Counted from the stretch's first letter, positions 1 to 10,885 are shown. The stretch is DNA of 64,000 bases from Limnephilus marmoratus (GCA_917880885.1 OU862908.1:14309501-14373500); one strand, 5' to 3'. Made by a program: numbers and translations. Notes: a model not told the origin generated them from the sequence alone.

Positions 1-60
1 TCAGATGTTTTCGTAAAAACTTTTGTTGGAGGAATAACACCAAAAATCTCATTCGTACAG

Positions 61-109
61 TGAAGAAGCAGAAGAAAAATCCGAAGATTCACTTTCTATT
101 TGCAATCTG
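61..109 (+). CDS. candidate exon of the left-edge host gene
   Basis: A short stretch bounded by a possible acceptor (gtacag, ends 60) and a possible donor (CTG|GTATTG at 110). Read in the frame that ends on a codon boundary it gives an acidic peptide (EEAEEKSEDSLSICNL), which matches the phase 0 start of the exon at 435. The donor is weak. An alternative is that the open frame starts after the stop at 35-37. Real coding is an inference from composition and phase. Confidence 0.35.
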
Positions 110-434
110 GTATTGCGATGAAAAATAATGTAACTTCCATCGTTATTGTCTCCATTTATCAGGATAAAGTTCTTGTTATCAGTAGTGTCGCTTGTTTATT
201 TTACAGGATAAACAATAAATACAGTTATCAAGACAAGCGCCAACCGCAATATACCTCCCTCAAATTGAACACGTACTCTATGGAGGACCGACAAACGCTC
301 AATGAATATTGCAGCGCCATAGCGCTGCGTCTTAATTTTCATATTAGCGCTTACAGTACGATGGCGCTGGACCGTATTCTAACGGTTAAATACTTTCTAA
401 AAACTAATCACTTTATATTCTCCCATTTTTGCAG

Positions 435-627
435 TTGGTCTTGGAGAAGTATCGACATCAGTTAATGCAGATGAAAGAAGATGCATCTCTACAATGGAAT
501 TCAGTTCAGCATTTAATAGGACTGGGAAAATCTGTTCTAGATTTCATACAGATCTATACAATCCACGAACCAAAGTCTTTCCCACAACTTGAGAAGTTAT
601 CTATTTATACCGTTGATTTAAGAAAAG
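435..627 (+). CDS. exon of an unrecognised host gene
   Basis: The exon starts after a tttttgcag acceptor and ends at a good donor (AAAAG|GTGAGT). It encodes about 64 residues beginning LVLEKYRHQLMQMKEDASL, a charged, probably helical segment. It ends after the first base of a codon, and the next exon at 761 supplies the other two bases (G+TG = Val), so the splice phase is exact. I do not recognise the family. Confidence 0.62.
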
Positions 628-760
628 GTGAGTTTTAATTCTACCAAAATGCATACATAATTTTAATATATTTGTTGAAAAAGAATTATACATCTACATA
701 TGCATTTAATTTAGTACATATTTTTCTTTTCAATTTATATCTATGCATGTATTTTTATAG

Positions 761-1720
761 TGCTAAAAGAATGCAGAGCTATCACCAATCTGTTCTTAAC
801 AAATCCATCTCTTTCTGCTGTTAAAAACAACAATGGAACTTTTGTAACCGAGTCCTCTCAGTCAAATGATCAAAAACAAAAAGAAGTTAGGATTTTGAAG
901 CGTCTCAAGTTGCTGTATGCACTGCTCCTAAACATCTCAAAGGAAATCATTGGAGAACAGTCAATAGACGACGATGAACCACCAGGGGAAGAAGATCAAT
1001 CAGAGCAAATTGATAATAATTTAGAAAATGATTTGAAGAATCAAGAAACCTACAATAAAGCAAATACAGGAACTATTCCTGTGAAGGCTAGGAGTGATAA
1101 ATCTACACCCAAAGTACCTCACAGAAGCAAGGGCATATTGGGAATATTACAAAACTTCAAAGGTAACATCCGTCAAGGTACTCTGTTCGGCTGTGATATA
1201 TTGAAGAAAGGTAGTGCACCTCCAAGTAACGCTTGCACGACCAATAAAACATTCTCTCGATCATACATGGCGAGAAAAACCCCAAACTACAAGAAGCGGA
1301 ACACCTCCCACCAGAGAATATCCAAGTTATTGGATTATCAACGTAAACGTTCTGTTAGTACACTAGTTCTTAATACAGAAGAGTTCTTACTGGCTGATAT
1401 ATCTATCCAAGATCAAAAATCTGTCGTACAGCATGTCACCGGGTTGACACAAAATCCACAATTTTCAGAGGAAACTTCTAAAAGAGTGATGTCTTTATTA
1501 AATGAAAACTCAAAGAATACAAGAAGACATAGGAGGTCTCTACGTAAACAGCTGTTGAAAAATCGAACAATAAGCAATAACCTCGGAAGTCCAATTTCAA
1601 AGAATTGTTCTCGGTCAAGACCAATGAGGAGTTTATCCAAATCTATGAAAAGTAACGATGCATCTTTAGAATATTCTTTGAAGGCTTCTGACAGTACAAC
1701 TATTGATTGGCATATAACAG
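761..1720 (+). CDS. large internal exon of the same unrecognised host gene
   Basis: This 960-bp open exon runs from acceptor tttttatag to donor ACAG|GTAATA. It continues the reading frame of the 435-627 exon and leaves one base that joins the exon at 1831 (G+AA = Glu). The product is about 320 residues with no membrane segment: an N-terminal helical part (VLKECRAITNLFL), an acidic run near 970-1030 (DDDEPPGEEDQSEQ), then a long Ser/Lys/Arg-rich low-complexity half with basic clusters (RRHRRSLRKQ at about 1530). The composition suggests a nuclear or cytoskeletal regulatory protein, but no domain is recognisable and I assign no function. The gene enters from the left of the window, so its start is missing. 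Confidence 0.7.
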
Positions 1721-1830
1721 GTAATATTTTACTTTCATCACTTATTATTAATTCATTTTCACAATCAAAATACCTTTTTAAGTCTTGCGAAACCCATTCA
1801 CCCGAATAACTTCTTTTATTTACGTTTCAG

Positions 1831-2255
1831 AAATTTTAGAACAACTCACAGGTTTATCTGATACAATATCGTTGCTAAGAATTGATCCATGCGAAGACGG
1901 CAATCTGTTGGAAAATAGTCAGACTGCGAACAAAGAAACAGAGGTACAAACACCGGCACAAAACGACATCAGCGTGATCCAGCAAAAGCACATTGTTACT
2001 CTGAAGATCAACGATGTCCAACTGTGTTCTCCCAAGAAGGTGTGGAATATTAGGGTCGACGATAACACTTCGTACACCCCAAATGGTTCCGGTTCACGGA
2101 AAATGCCGCCTGACGAGGAGCGTGCTCCATTATCTAATACCATCAACTGTGAAATTGATGTCAGTTTTGGAAGTAACATCCCAACTCCTGAAAGAATGAA
2201 TGACATAAATCTGTTGGAACAAAAATTAGCAGATCTGAGAGATTTTTGGAAATAA
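1831..2255 (+). CDS. terminal exon of the same unrecognised host gene
   Basis: The last exon follows a tttacgtttcag acceptor and ends with TAA at 2253-2255. It encodes about 141 residues starting EILEQLTGLSDTISLL and ending KLADLRDFWK. A more structured piece, KHIVTLKINDVQLCSPKKVW, lies in the middle. The phase agrees with the previous exon. Poly(A) signals follow at 2499 and 2554. No homologue is recognised; the gene looks intact over the visible part. Confidence 0.7.
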
Positions 2256-2498
2256 TTAATTTGTTATCTTTTTATGTACAAATTCGGTGCCAGTTGAATA
2301 AGTATAACGTTACATTATTATTTAATATTTACCTAGCCATCCATCTACCCTATTATACAATATGCCCTATACTCAATGTCCATAGTTTTAAGAGATGTGG
2401 TACAAAGGTCTGTTATACATATTATGCATGAGAAGTAATCTATTTTTATCATAACTTTATTTTTATAACTTTTATTATTTTTATTATTTCTATTGGTT

Positions 2499-2504
2499 AA
2501 TAAA
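2499..2504 (+). promoter_or_regulatory. candidate polyadenylation signal
   Basis: AATAAA lies about 245 bp after the stop codon of the left-edge gene. A second AATAAA is at 2554-2559, just before the hAT MITE. Either could end the transcript. Confidence 0.4.
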
Positions 2505-2577
2505 AACAGATCTTAAAAGACAAATATGCACACAGATTTGTAAATTGTGTATTAATAAATACCTCACGACTTCTAAA

Positions 2578-3009
2578 TAGAGATGCCACGAAAAGTGATT
2601 TTGCCGAATACCGAATATTTGGCTAGGCTCTCGGCCGAATACCGAATATTCAGGGACACTTAGTACATTTCGCGGTTCAGTTTTTTCATTAGTTCACAGG
2701 TTCCGACCTGCATCATTGAAATGCGTTTGAAACTAAGTATTGGTTTCATTTGCGAGTAGGTCGTGTCACAACATGCATTATTTGTTGATTGTTACATCAG
2801 ATTGTGTTACTTATAGTGTGTAACCCGCCTGTTTGTTCGCGAAAAGCTTTATGAAATGGCACCATTTAATAAAAAATCACCACCTATTTGGGAATATTAT
2901 GTAATTTGTAGGCAAGACAATAAATATTAAATTTATATACATTTTTTTCATCATTTGGTATTCGGCTGAATATTGCGAACCATTCGGCCGAATATTCGTG
3001 GCATCTCTA
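2578..3009. mobile_element. non-autonomous hAT-type MITE with target duplication
   Basis: The 432-bp element has perfect 15-bp terminal inverted repeats: TAGAGATGCCACGAA at 2578-2592 and its complement at 2995-3009. It is flanked by the 8-bp direct duplication CTTCTAAA (2570-2577 and 3010-3017). Subterminal CCGAATATTCGG-like motifs repeat inward from both ends. An 8-bp duplication with short inverted ends is typical of hAT transposons. There is no coding capacity, so it must depend on a transposase encoded elsewhere. Confidence 0.87.
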
Positions 3010-3943
3010 CTTCTAAACGTTCGACCTGTAAAATAATTAATTGTTGTTAAAATTTTAATATATTTAATAACATAGAACAGCTACTGTCCTAGTGATGTGA
3101 TATTGAATTCTAAGAAATTTTCCCCAGATGGAAGAAAACGTAATTATTTTGTGCAGAATTATAAATTTTAACATTCATTATAAAGAAGAATTTTAACATT
3201 TATTATAAATATGTTATATTATAAATTGTAATTAATATATTATAAATTTTAACATTTATTATAAAAATGATATTTTTTAAAGAAGAATTTTTATTTTCGA
3301 CCAATAATGTATTTTTACAATGGCTGATAATTTTGTGGTGGAGGTTACACAACTTTTGGCTGTGTATTTTTTATGTAGGTAATTTTATTGGACACGCAAA
3401 ATTAGTGTTGTGCCGGGCTGTGCAGCTTTTTAACTTTCAAGTACTTTCTTAGTAATCCGCCACTCGATTATCCGACAACTATTGTAATCTGCCATTATTT
3501 GAACTACTAAACTACAGTTGAAAGTACAAAATCAAGTTTTATAATTGGTCGGTATTCGTTTGTGCGAAGGCCATTTTGGTTAGTTCTTGTCGCATGTGTT
3601 TCTATTTGCTTCATTTTGCCACATTTTTTGCTTGAATAAGTTTACAAAAGTGTTCTCACAAGCATGAACATGACACCTTAACTTTAAGGCGCCGCTACCC
3701 GCATTTCTACCGATTTCTTACATATCTCCCTTAAACATTTGAAGTTTTTAAGCTCTTAAAAAAATATATGTTATTTTTGAAGATAATATCTGGACGTGGT
3801 CCACGCCGAAACGCAAATTATATAAATTCCCTCGATAGAAAAAAATCGCAAAGTATGCTCCGAAAATTATTATAAACATGTTTGTTTCAGTTATTTTACC
3901 AGTTATAGTTTTGAAAAAATTCACAATGTTTCTTTAAATGATC
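3010..3943. other. gene-free AT-rich stretch
   Basis: No supported gene. Positions 3157-3265 hold about three degenerate direct copies of a unit resembling TTATAAATTTTAACATTTA. The rest shows nothing I can classify. Confidence 0.5.
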
Positions 3944-4365
3944 GACCTCCGTAGTCCAGTGGCTAAGACTCTTGACTCACATTCCGGAGGTCGCGGGTTC
4001 GAACCCGGCATGCGCAAATAAATTTTATTTGATTAATTTGTGTTATTTCACAATTAATTCATTAAAAATAATATATAGTATATTTGCGGCATGTTCCAGA
4101 GTGGAAGATACTATTAGTATCGCCCTGGTGTAAGACCACCATTCAGAATTGAAACGTTGCTTGAAAATGGCTTTAGCCGTGTTTAGTGACCAGATCTGAA
4201 TAGCCAGGTACTTCCCAACCTTCCTCTTCCCCACCTCCTTCCCCTCCCCACTACCTTCAGCCTCACAACATACCCCATTTTGGGGATGTCATAGTCTCAC
4301 TGGCTCCAGACGGGAGCAGTTGAGATTCTTGTGCGGTATTCACTGTAAAAAAAAAAAAAAAAAAA
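3944..4365 (+). mobile_element. tRNA-derived SINE, copy 1
   Basis: The head is tRNA-like: an A box TAGTCCAGTGG at 3952-3962 and a B box GGTTCGAACCC at 3996-4006, spaced as in a tRNA gene. The anticodon-loop region of copy 2 reads CTCACAG, so a Val(CAC)-like tRNA ancestor is possible. An unrelated body of about 330 bp follows, ending in a 19-nt poly(A) tail (4347-4365). Copy 2 at 27975-28388 matches along the whole length, which defines a retroposed family. It would be transcribed by RNA polymerase III and mobilised by an unidentified LINE. Confidence 0.85.
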
Positions 4366-4540
4366 CTTACAAAACGTTCCATGAGATTTTTGCTCTATTT
4401 TAAAAGAATCTCTCCATCTTTTTGAGCCTGATTGCGGCGCCTTAAATATCCTAATTTTACAAAAGATTTATTAATCGCTATTGCGGTGCTTGTTTGTTTT
4501 TTTTTTTTCACTAATTGACCACTTGCCCAGTTTTTGGGAT

Positions 4541-4880
4541 ATTTTTTTTACCTTAGCTCCACACAGGAGTCCCTGAGGAAAATAATTCTCCTCACGGCCT
4601 GTATCGTCTTTGGCAAGGCTGTGTGGAGGGTCTTTTTGTTGGTCGAAGGAAAAAAATATAAGGGGTAGGTAGGAATCTAGTGGCCAGTATGTCCAGAAGT
4701 GACAGTCATATGAATATCCCTTCCACTGTTGGTGCAAGGCTCCTGACAACCTCATCCCATGAACCTGGGCACCCCTGCTAAGTCAAACGTAGCGAATCAC
4801 TTGTGGTGAGCTATGTGGAGTGTTGGTAATCCAATAAATGGTTCCCGGGGCGGCGGTACCCACACCCGCCTCCCAAATTG
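4541..4880 (-). repeat. dispersed repeat family A, near full-length copy
   Basis: Read on the minus strand it runs from a GC-rich head (AATTTGGGAGGCGG, with GTACCGCCGCC) to a tail (CTCCTGTGTGGAG-like, followed by A-rich sequence, here T8 at 4542-4549). The same blocks recur at 5703, 10291, 16960, 17305, 17955 and 20942. The A-rich end and 5'/3' truncations suggest a short retroposon. I do not recognise a tRNA, 7SL or 5S source, so the SINE label is an inference. Confidence 0.65.
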
Positions 4881-5702
4881 GAATGGTGGATTAGTGAGAG
4901 AGTACTGTATAACATTCCACTAGACTAAATATTTATAACACTTAAAAGAAGGAAGAATAAAGTTTTTAAGTTATTTAGATAATGTAGATTCATATTTTAA
5001 GATTGCAAGTAAATATATTATACCTCTAATGCTGTTGTTTTTGCGTTAATTTTCTTTAATAAATGATGTAATAATAATGTATGAGATTCCCGTAAGAATT
5101 TCGATTAGCGCAAATTTTGACATATTTTAGAACACACATTCCAAATTAAGTTTCTTGTATCAATGTATTCAAATACGCTTGTAACTTAATCTAATGGGAA
5201 AAATCTTTAATGCGTATTTTATTTTCTTGAATAACCTAGCGCCTTTGAGGTGATTTTTTTACAAAAATGGCGCTATACAAATCATTCAAGTATTATTATT
5301 ATATAGTTGACTGTTATTGTTGATCACAGGATTAAAAAAAAATTATAAACTTATAATATGCAAAAGTAGCAGATATTTTCAAAGGAACTTGAGCATTTTA
5401 CATATTTTTTAAAAACATTTATTAGTTTAAATTTGGTTTTCTATAGCTTCATTGTAAATTTTAGTTAATTTGAATCATATTAGTAAGTATTTAACTATAA
5501 ATTGTTTTGAAATATTTTTTTAAAAATGATTTATTCTGTGTATTTAAAGGTATTTATTTATGAAGGTATTTTTACTGTAAATAAATAAATGTGTTATAAT
5601 ATCTCTTTATTATTTGTTTTTGTTTAACCACTCGGACCCAAAAGCTTGTTTTCATAACAATATAACATTACCAGACGTGTGTATGGATATATGAGGCATA
5701 CA
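4881..5702. other. gene-free AT-rich stretch
   Basis: No open frame with coding character and no recognisable repeat. Confidence 0.5.
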
Positions 5703-5830
5703 TTTTTTTTTTTTTTTACCTTAATTCTACATAGGAGGCCCTGTTGAAAATAATTTCCCTCAGGGCCTGTCATCTGAAATGCTGTGTGGAGGATCCTTTT
5801 GAGGAGAGGAAGGAATGAACGTTGGTCTTG
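5703..5830 (-). repeat. dispersed repeat family A, 3' domain
   Basis: A run of T (a poly(A) tail on the minus strand) is followed by the GGAGGCCCTG and GTGTGGAGGATCC blocks shared with the copies at 16960 and 20942. Sequence beyond about 5830 differs from the other copies. Confidence 0.55.
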
Positions 5831-6312
5831 AAGAGACCCATGTTGAAACACAAAGGCCGGCAAATCGTGCCGAGCTGTTGAAAACAAGAACGAGTCGAAG
5901 AAGCGACCCGTTCTCATGTGACAAATGTCAACTGCGTACATATGTTGGGCACGCGTTTGGCGTGTTTCCCTACTATGCACCGGTGCCCAAGGGATCAATG
6001 ACGCTAGTTCCTTGGAGCATCTTCCATTGAAATAACCGGTAAAACAAGAATAGCATTTCCACCCGATGCATGTGCTCTAAAGATTGCAATCCGTTTACCA
6101 TGCCCGACTTATTAAAAAAAAAAATACAAGTGTGCAGTTCACACGCGGTAGAAGTGAAACTTCTGAATTCTTTTGATGTGTTCCATAATGGTGCTGAGAT
6201 TCTGGACGCCGACGAAAATATTTGAAGATTTGCATCTGCTGCATCGCCAAGTACTACTCAACTTTTTATACATGTTTGTAAAAAGCATTAACTTTGTGGC
6301 TCGCCATAATTT

Positions 6313-6472
6313 ACAATAAAAAACACATAAATTTTTTTAAGACCACTTTTATTTTAAAATTTTAAACACTCTACCGGTTTCAGAAGCACCCTTCCTTCGT
6401 CAGGAGAATATTAAAAGTTTTAATATAATAAAATAAAAGTGGTCTTAAACAAATTTATGTGTTTTTTATTGT
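6313..6472. repeat. 44-bp inverted repeat around a Penelope-like terminal motif
   Basis: The arms 6313-6356 and 6429-6472 are complementary at 43 of 44 positions, separated by 72 bp. The loop holds the motif CCGGTTTCAGAAG...TTCGTCAGG, which on the minus strand reads as a hammerhead-like core. Short inverted arrangements of this kind recur at other Penelope-type termini in the window (23933, 38193, 55640). Confidence 0.8.
6369..6406 (-). ncRNA. hammerhead-ribozyme-like motif (Penelope terminus a)
   Basis: On the minus strand the order is CTC, core CTGACGA, a stem-loop with AG-AAG pairing CTT-CT, then GAA, a palindromic ACCGGT, A, and GAG. This matches hammerhead topology: stem I is CTC/GAG, the core is CUGANGA...GAAA, helix III is tiny, and the cleavage triplet would be GUA. 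Hammerheads are an established component of Penelope-like elements. Catalysis is not shown; stem II has a bulged G. Confidence 0.5.
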
Positions 6473-6826
6473 CAACTCTTTATAATTTTCCTCAGATGTA
6501 CCTCTACACTTGTAATACAGATTTTTCTTACAGGACAAGCATTGAATTCCTTGAGTTATGGTGGATTTACACACGCCACAGTTGTTCATTTAAAAAAAAT
6601 ATTTATATTTATCTATTAATTTATTTCAATTTTCTATAAAAATGCAGCCTCTGTGCGGTGGATCAGACTAACAGATTGTAGTATTTTGTTCTGGTAATAA
6701 TGTTATTTACATGCAAACAGAGATGGCGTTAAATAATAATCTTTAATGGTAAAAATAAGTAAATAAATAATATTGCTTTCAGATCTGGCTTGTGCGTGGA
6801 CATGGGTATTTATTTCGTTTTAATTC

Positions 6827-6831
<5 letters not shown>
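6473..6831. other. gene-free stretch
   Basis: AT-rich, no supported gene. It ends in the A-tract that begins the next retroelement tail. Confidence 0.4.
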
Positions 6832-6860
<29 letters not shown>

Positions 6861-7215
6861 CACAGACATAAACACCATTGCAATACTCACTAATATATAA
6901 AACCCTTTTAATTTCACTATTGGTTTATATGTATCTATCCCATTTATATAGTTTTATTTTATTGTTTTATTTTAGTGTTATTTTACTCTATTTTATTTTG
7001 CTCTATCTTACTTTCTTTTAATTCTTATATGTTATTATTGAGTTTCTTTTTTCTTTAGTCTTTATTTTATATGTATCTCAAATTAAAAAAATATAAATCA
7101 TATCAAACTGTAAAATGAGGTCCTCAGCACGGGTAAAGCACCCAGTGAGGCCCACATTAGTCAAAAAATTTAACAAACATGTATAAATCAGGTGAATCAA
7201 ATAAAAAAAAAAAAT
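6832..7215 (+). mobile_element. 3' end of a non-LTR retrotransposon, copy 1
   Basis: An A-run (6832-6860) is followed by about 350 bp that match the 3' UTR of the copy at 8743-9497 nearly base for base, including the block GAGGTCCTCAGCACGGGTAA and the terminal GTGAATCAAATAAAA. Here no protein-coding part is kept, so this is a strongly 5'-truncated insertion. Confidence 0.75.
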
Positions 7216-8742
7216 AATATTTTTTTTTTAAATTTTTCACTATATTATTTAAAATGCCTCGAGGGAAAATATTATGTACGTGGGTAGAATAAAACAAATA
7301 TCACAATGTACTACTATTTTGATGAAGGAAAAATAAACATTACCCTCGCAATCACTTTTTGATTATAGTAAGAATTTTGGTAATAATTTAGAACATTCTT
7401 TACAGATCACATAGCACAAAACATATTTCTCAAATTAATAAATTTCTTAAATTACGTAGTATAAAGAAGTGTAAATGTTAAATTTACAAGCACGGATTTT
7501 GAGTTAGAATGAAACCTTACCGCATTGGCCGCTTTGATTATGAGCTCATTTTTCAAGGCTCCTACAGGACTTCTACAGCGTGTGAACTGCACTCGATTTT
7601 TTTTATGAAAAAGAGGCATTGTGGAATTTTCTATCCAGTTTTATTTTTGGAAGTTTTCACGTTCGCGTGTATTCTGTCGTCTCTAGACATCTCCTTTTAC
7701 AATGTTGTTTTATCCGTCTGTCTATTTAAATCAGTGATTTAAATCGCGATTAAAATGAAGTGATTTTTTCAAAAAATTAATGATTTAAATCAATTTTTTT
7801 TATAGCAACCTGCAACCAAATTACCCGCCTAAAGTGCCACGGGACTTCCCCCGGCATAAACTATGGCATGCATTGCACAATGCACATACATGCAATGCTT
7901 TACTGTCTACATAGTTAGAACATTGCACGTGTGAGCGCGTGTTAGTTTGATGATTAGTATTACTCGTTTGTATGCCAAAGTTTAGGCTTTCACTGCAGTA
8001 TCTATTGGTCATACAGAAAAGCGCACCTACTGATTGGTGGTTAGCAATTAGCAATGCATATATTTGAGTAATATGAAAAAATGTATAACCGAAGGAGAGT
8101 TGGAAATAATCAAACAACGCACTTTGGGGGGGGGGGGGGGGGGGGGTCTTGTAAAACGTTACTGTGCATTACCGGGGCGGGAGGGGGGATTCGAACAATG
8201 CATTACGTAACATGTTTTTTTTTATTGTAATAATATTGAATTAAAATCTTCCAAGTTGGCAATCCTTTTCGTTTTTGTAGGGAAATCCCTCGACTGTATT
8301 GTACGTCATTTTTATTTTATTTTAAGCGACTTTCCAGTACTTTGCGCAACTTAATTGTGACTTTTAGGTAAAAACAGTAACTTGGGTGTTACGTAACGTT
8401 TAGGTGGGGGGGAAAACAGAGTTTACAGAAAAACGTTACGGCGCGTTACATAGGGATCACAAATCTTAAAACATTATTACACCCCCTAAGTGATGTTTAA
8501 GCCGCTTCTTCGGCTGGGATCGAAAGAATATTTTCGGCATTCAATTTGGTGCACATTAAAATAAGAAAGAGTAATTTAGTCTTCCTTTTGAAAAGACTAA
8601 ATTTGGACAAATCACAAAACCAATATTAACAAGATACCTCCCCAAATGGTTTAATTTCGTTGTTAACATTCTTACTTTTAAGTCTTTACTTTTCTTAGTT
8701 GTTGATTTTTTTATTGAATAAGCAAACTCAGCTATTGCTCAT
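7216..8742. other. non-coding stretch with transposon-like scraps
   Basis: No supported gene. Motifs such as TGATTTAAATC near 7732-7790, the 21-G tract at 8126, and TTACGTAACG-type motifs near 8205 and 8390 look like remains of DNA transposon ends, but I cannot set element boundaries. Confidence 0.4.
8126..8146. repeat. poly(G) tract of 21
   Basis: A homopolymer of 21 G. Its length may be affected by sequencing or assembly. Confidence 0.85.
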
Positions 8743-9153
8743 ATGGAAACCACACAGAGAACCATCTTAAAGGTTATACTAAAAAAATACAGAATGACTG
8801 ACACAGACCAAATATTCAACATGTTCGACGGACTTGATATACGACAATTATACATAAAAACACTTCTTAACTATATCTTTGACCAAAAACACAAACTCCA
8901 ACAAACACAAACCATTAATAGACCAGTTAGACAAGCATACATACAAAACTTAAAAACACCGACGATAAACACAAGCTTTGGACAAAGACATCACAAATAC
9001 CAGGCAATCAAAGCATTGAACCATCTTTCACTCGATTTAAAAAAAGAAGAAAACAAAAAACTTTTCACACTCAAAATTAAAAGATGGATTAAAGACCAAA
9101 AAGGCAACTTTACAAAAAAATCACAACATAAAAAAAAAAATAAAAACACATAG
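8743..9153 (+). pseudogene. C-terminus of a non-LTR retrotransposon ORF2
   Basis: This 136-residue open frame starts METTQRTILKVILKKYRM. The pattern (RT-ILK-ILKKYR, then LDIRQLYIKTLLNYIF, then NTSFGQRHHKYQAIKALNHL and a final KIKRWIKDQ) is the characteristic region after the reverse transcriptase in Daphne/CR1-like LINE ORF2 proteins. There is no catalytic domain, so it is the surviving 3' end of a 5'-truncated copy. It runs directly into the shared 3' UTR. The clade name is an inference. Confidence 0.7.
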
Positions 9154-9497
9154 ACATAAACACCCTTGCAATACTCACTAATATATAAAACCTTTTAATT
9201 TCACTATCGGTTTATATGTATCTATCCTATTTATATAGTTTTATTCTATTGTTTTATATTAGTGTTATTTTACTCTATTTTGTTTTGCTCTATTTTACTT
9301 TCTTTTAATTCTCATATGTTATTATTGAGTTTCTTTTTTCTTTAGTTTTTATTTTATATGTATCTTAAATTAAAAAAAAAAAAATCATATCAAACTGTAA
9401 AATGAGGTCCTCAGCACGGGTAAAGCACCCAGTGAGGCCCACATTAGTCAAATATGTAACACACATGTATAAATCAAGTGAATCAAATAAAAAAAAA
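8743..9497 (+). mobile_element. 5'-truncated non-LTR retrotransposon, copy 2
   Basis: It consists of the ORF2 tail plus a 340-bp 3' UTR that is the sister of 6861-7215. The two tails differ at scattered sites and in A-tract lengths, so they are separate insertions of one family. Confidence 0.75.
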
Positions 9498-10290
9498 ATT
9501 AAAAAAAATACTCTTGCTAGCATTAAAAAAATAATCTCTCCAAGCACATTTCCTATGGTGGATTGGAGGAAATTTCTTTAAAAGACAAACCCCTACTTTT
9601 TGTGTTATTTTTTTGATATGTTGTGTTAATTTTTTATATGCTTTTACATGTTATAATATTCAAAAACGTTTGTGTACATTAAAATATTTTAAAAAATCTG
9701 ATTTTGGATCAAATAAATCCGATTTTTATGATTTAAAAAAAAAAACATGATTTTTATTAACCCTGGTATGTCTTATTTTCTCACACACATGCGAAATTTT
9801 CCTTAAAACAAATAATTGGTAGGTACATCTCTACTTTTACATACATTACAGACATATCTTTTTGATATTATGTGAAGTTTTTCATGTTGCAAAATTTTTG
9901 ATCTTCCGGGATGTCTTTATTTTCTGGGAAAAATGGAATAGGAAAAAAAGTTTCGGAAAATTGGTCGGGAAATTGTATAAAAGTTTTTGAAACTGATTAA
10001 TTTCCATGTTTTGGAAATTTTTTTTTGACATTTTCTCATCGGGGATTTTTGTTAATTTTTGTGAATTTAAAATAGGTGAATTTAATCGAGGTAGGGGAGA
10101 CCTAGGAGAGTTGTGACAATTTTTAATTTAAGGGACATATCTCGCTCAAGAAACATTCCACAGTTATGACCTATGTGAATTAATGTAGAACCATTCCTTT
10201 CCAAAACAATAATAAAAATTAATTAAATTATTACGGTTTCCGAGAAAACCAACAAAAAGAAAAACTACTCCCTCTGTCACAACTCAATTC
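9498..10290. other. gene-free AT-rich stretch
   Basis: No gene or recognisable repeat seen. TTTTTATTAACCCTG at 9751 resembles a DNA transposon end, without a verified partner. Confidence 0.4.
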
Positions 10291-10537
10291 AATTTGGGAG
10301 GCGGAAATGGGTTCCGCCGCCCCGGAAACTTTACTGGATATCCAACATCTCTGCCATAGGTCACCCCAAGTGGTTCACTACGTTTGGTGATTTAGCAGGA
10401 GTGCCCGGATTCATGGGGTGAGGTTTGTCTAGGTCTTGGAGGCGGATGTCCAGGACACTCTAAACCCCAGATTCCTACCCACCCCTTAAACCCTTTTCCT
10501 TCCCAGAACTCTCCTCTCCTTCCTTTCTCTAAAAAAA
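10291..10537 (+). repeat. dispersed repeat family A, 5' domain
   Basis: The AATTTGGGAGGCGG head, the GTTCCGCCGCCCCGG block and the CACTACGTTTGGTGATTTAG block match the copies at 4541 and 17305 in inverse orientation. It ends in a short A-run directly before the gypsy LTR. Confidence 0.65.
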
Positions 10538-10538
10538 C

Positions 10539-10811
10539 TGTAGTGTTGGTAATATGTTAATCTGTCGGGTAGGTTCGGAAATACCGAACCTAGCCGAAGC
10601 GACCTAACATCGGTACGATATAATAGCGAGCGGAGATCTCGCGCGCCCTCTTTCTCGTCAGACGGCTTACAGCCAACATTGTACTATTATATTCTATTAA
10701 ACAGTTTCCGTGTATCAAAGTACTACGTGTTTAAATAATAACCTTGAAAACATCCTAGAGGAATACTGGAGATAAAGGGCCCAGTATTGCCTGCAAACAT
10801 TGGATATCACA
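10539..10811 (+). mobile_element. 5' LTR of a Ty3/gypsy element
   Basis: A 273-bp segment starts TGTAGTG and ends CACA, two bases before a tRNA-Ser primer-binding site. The start is a best guess because the partner LTR is not in the window. The 3' end is anchored by the primer-binding site. It includes the imperfect palindrome GGTTCGGAAATACCGAACC near 10570. Confidence 0.5.
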
Positions 10812-10885
10812 AGTGGCGCAGCCGGTAGGATCCGAACCTACGCTCCCAATTGCCTGCAAACATTGGACATTACAAGTGGCGCAGC
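10786..10885 (+). repeat. 63-bp duplication of LTR end and primer-binding site
   Basis: The block from ATTGCCTGCAAACATTGGA to TGGCGCAGC occurs at 10786 and again at 10849. The second copy keeps only about nine bases of primer-binding homology (TGGCGCAGC, then TGAAAAGG). Confidence 0.75.
10814..10847 (+). other. primer-binding site, tRNA-Ser type, unusually long
   Basis: It starts TGGCGCAGCCGGTAGG and stays complementary to a tRNA 3' end for about 34 bases: CCA, acceptor strand, T stem and loop, and part of the variable arm of an insect-like tRNA-Ser. Typical gypsy sites use 11-18 bases. Minus-strand DNA synthesis would start here. Confidence 0.75.

Noticed and set aside
100..465. 121-codon open frame at the left edge
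   Set aside because: It crosses the intron before the exon at 435 and overlaps the candidate exon in another frame; composition is not protein-like.
3944..4010. Functional tRNA gene
   Set aside because: A and B boxes are present, but the acceptor stem does not close properly and a SINE body with poly(A) follows; copy 2 at 27975 confirms a SINE.
7732..9765. Complete hAT element (CAGTGATTTAAATC ... TTAACCCTG)
   Set aside because: The ends are only loosely similar, and the flanking 8-mers do not match, so no boundary is supported.
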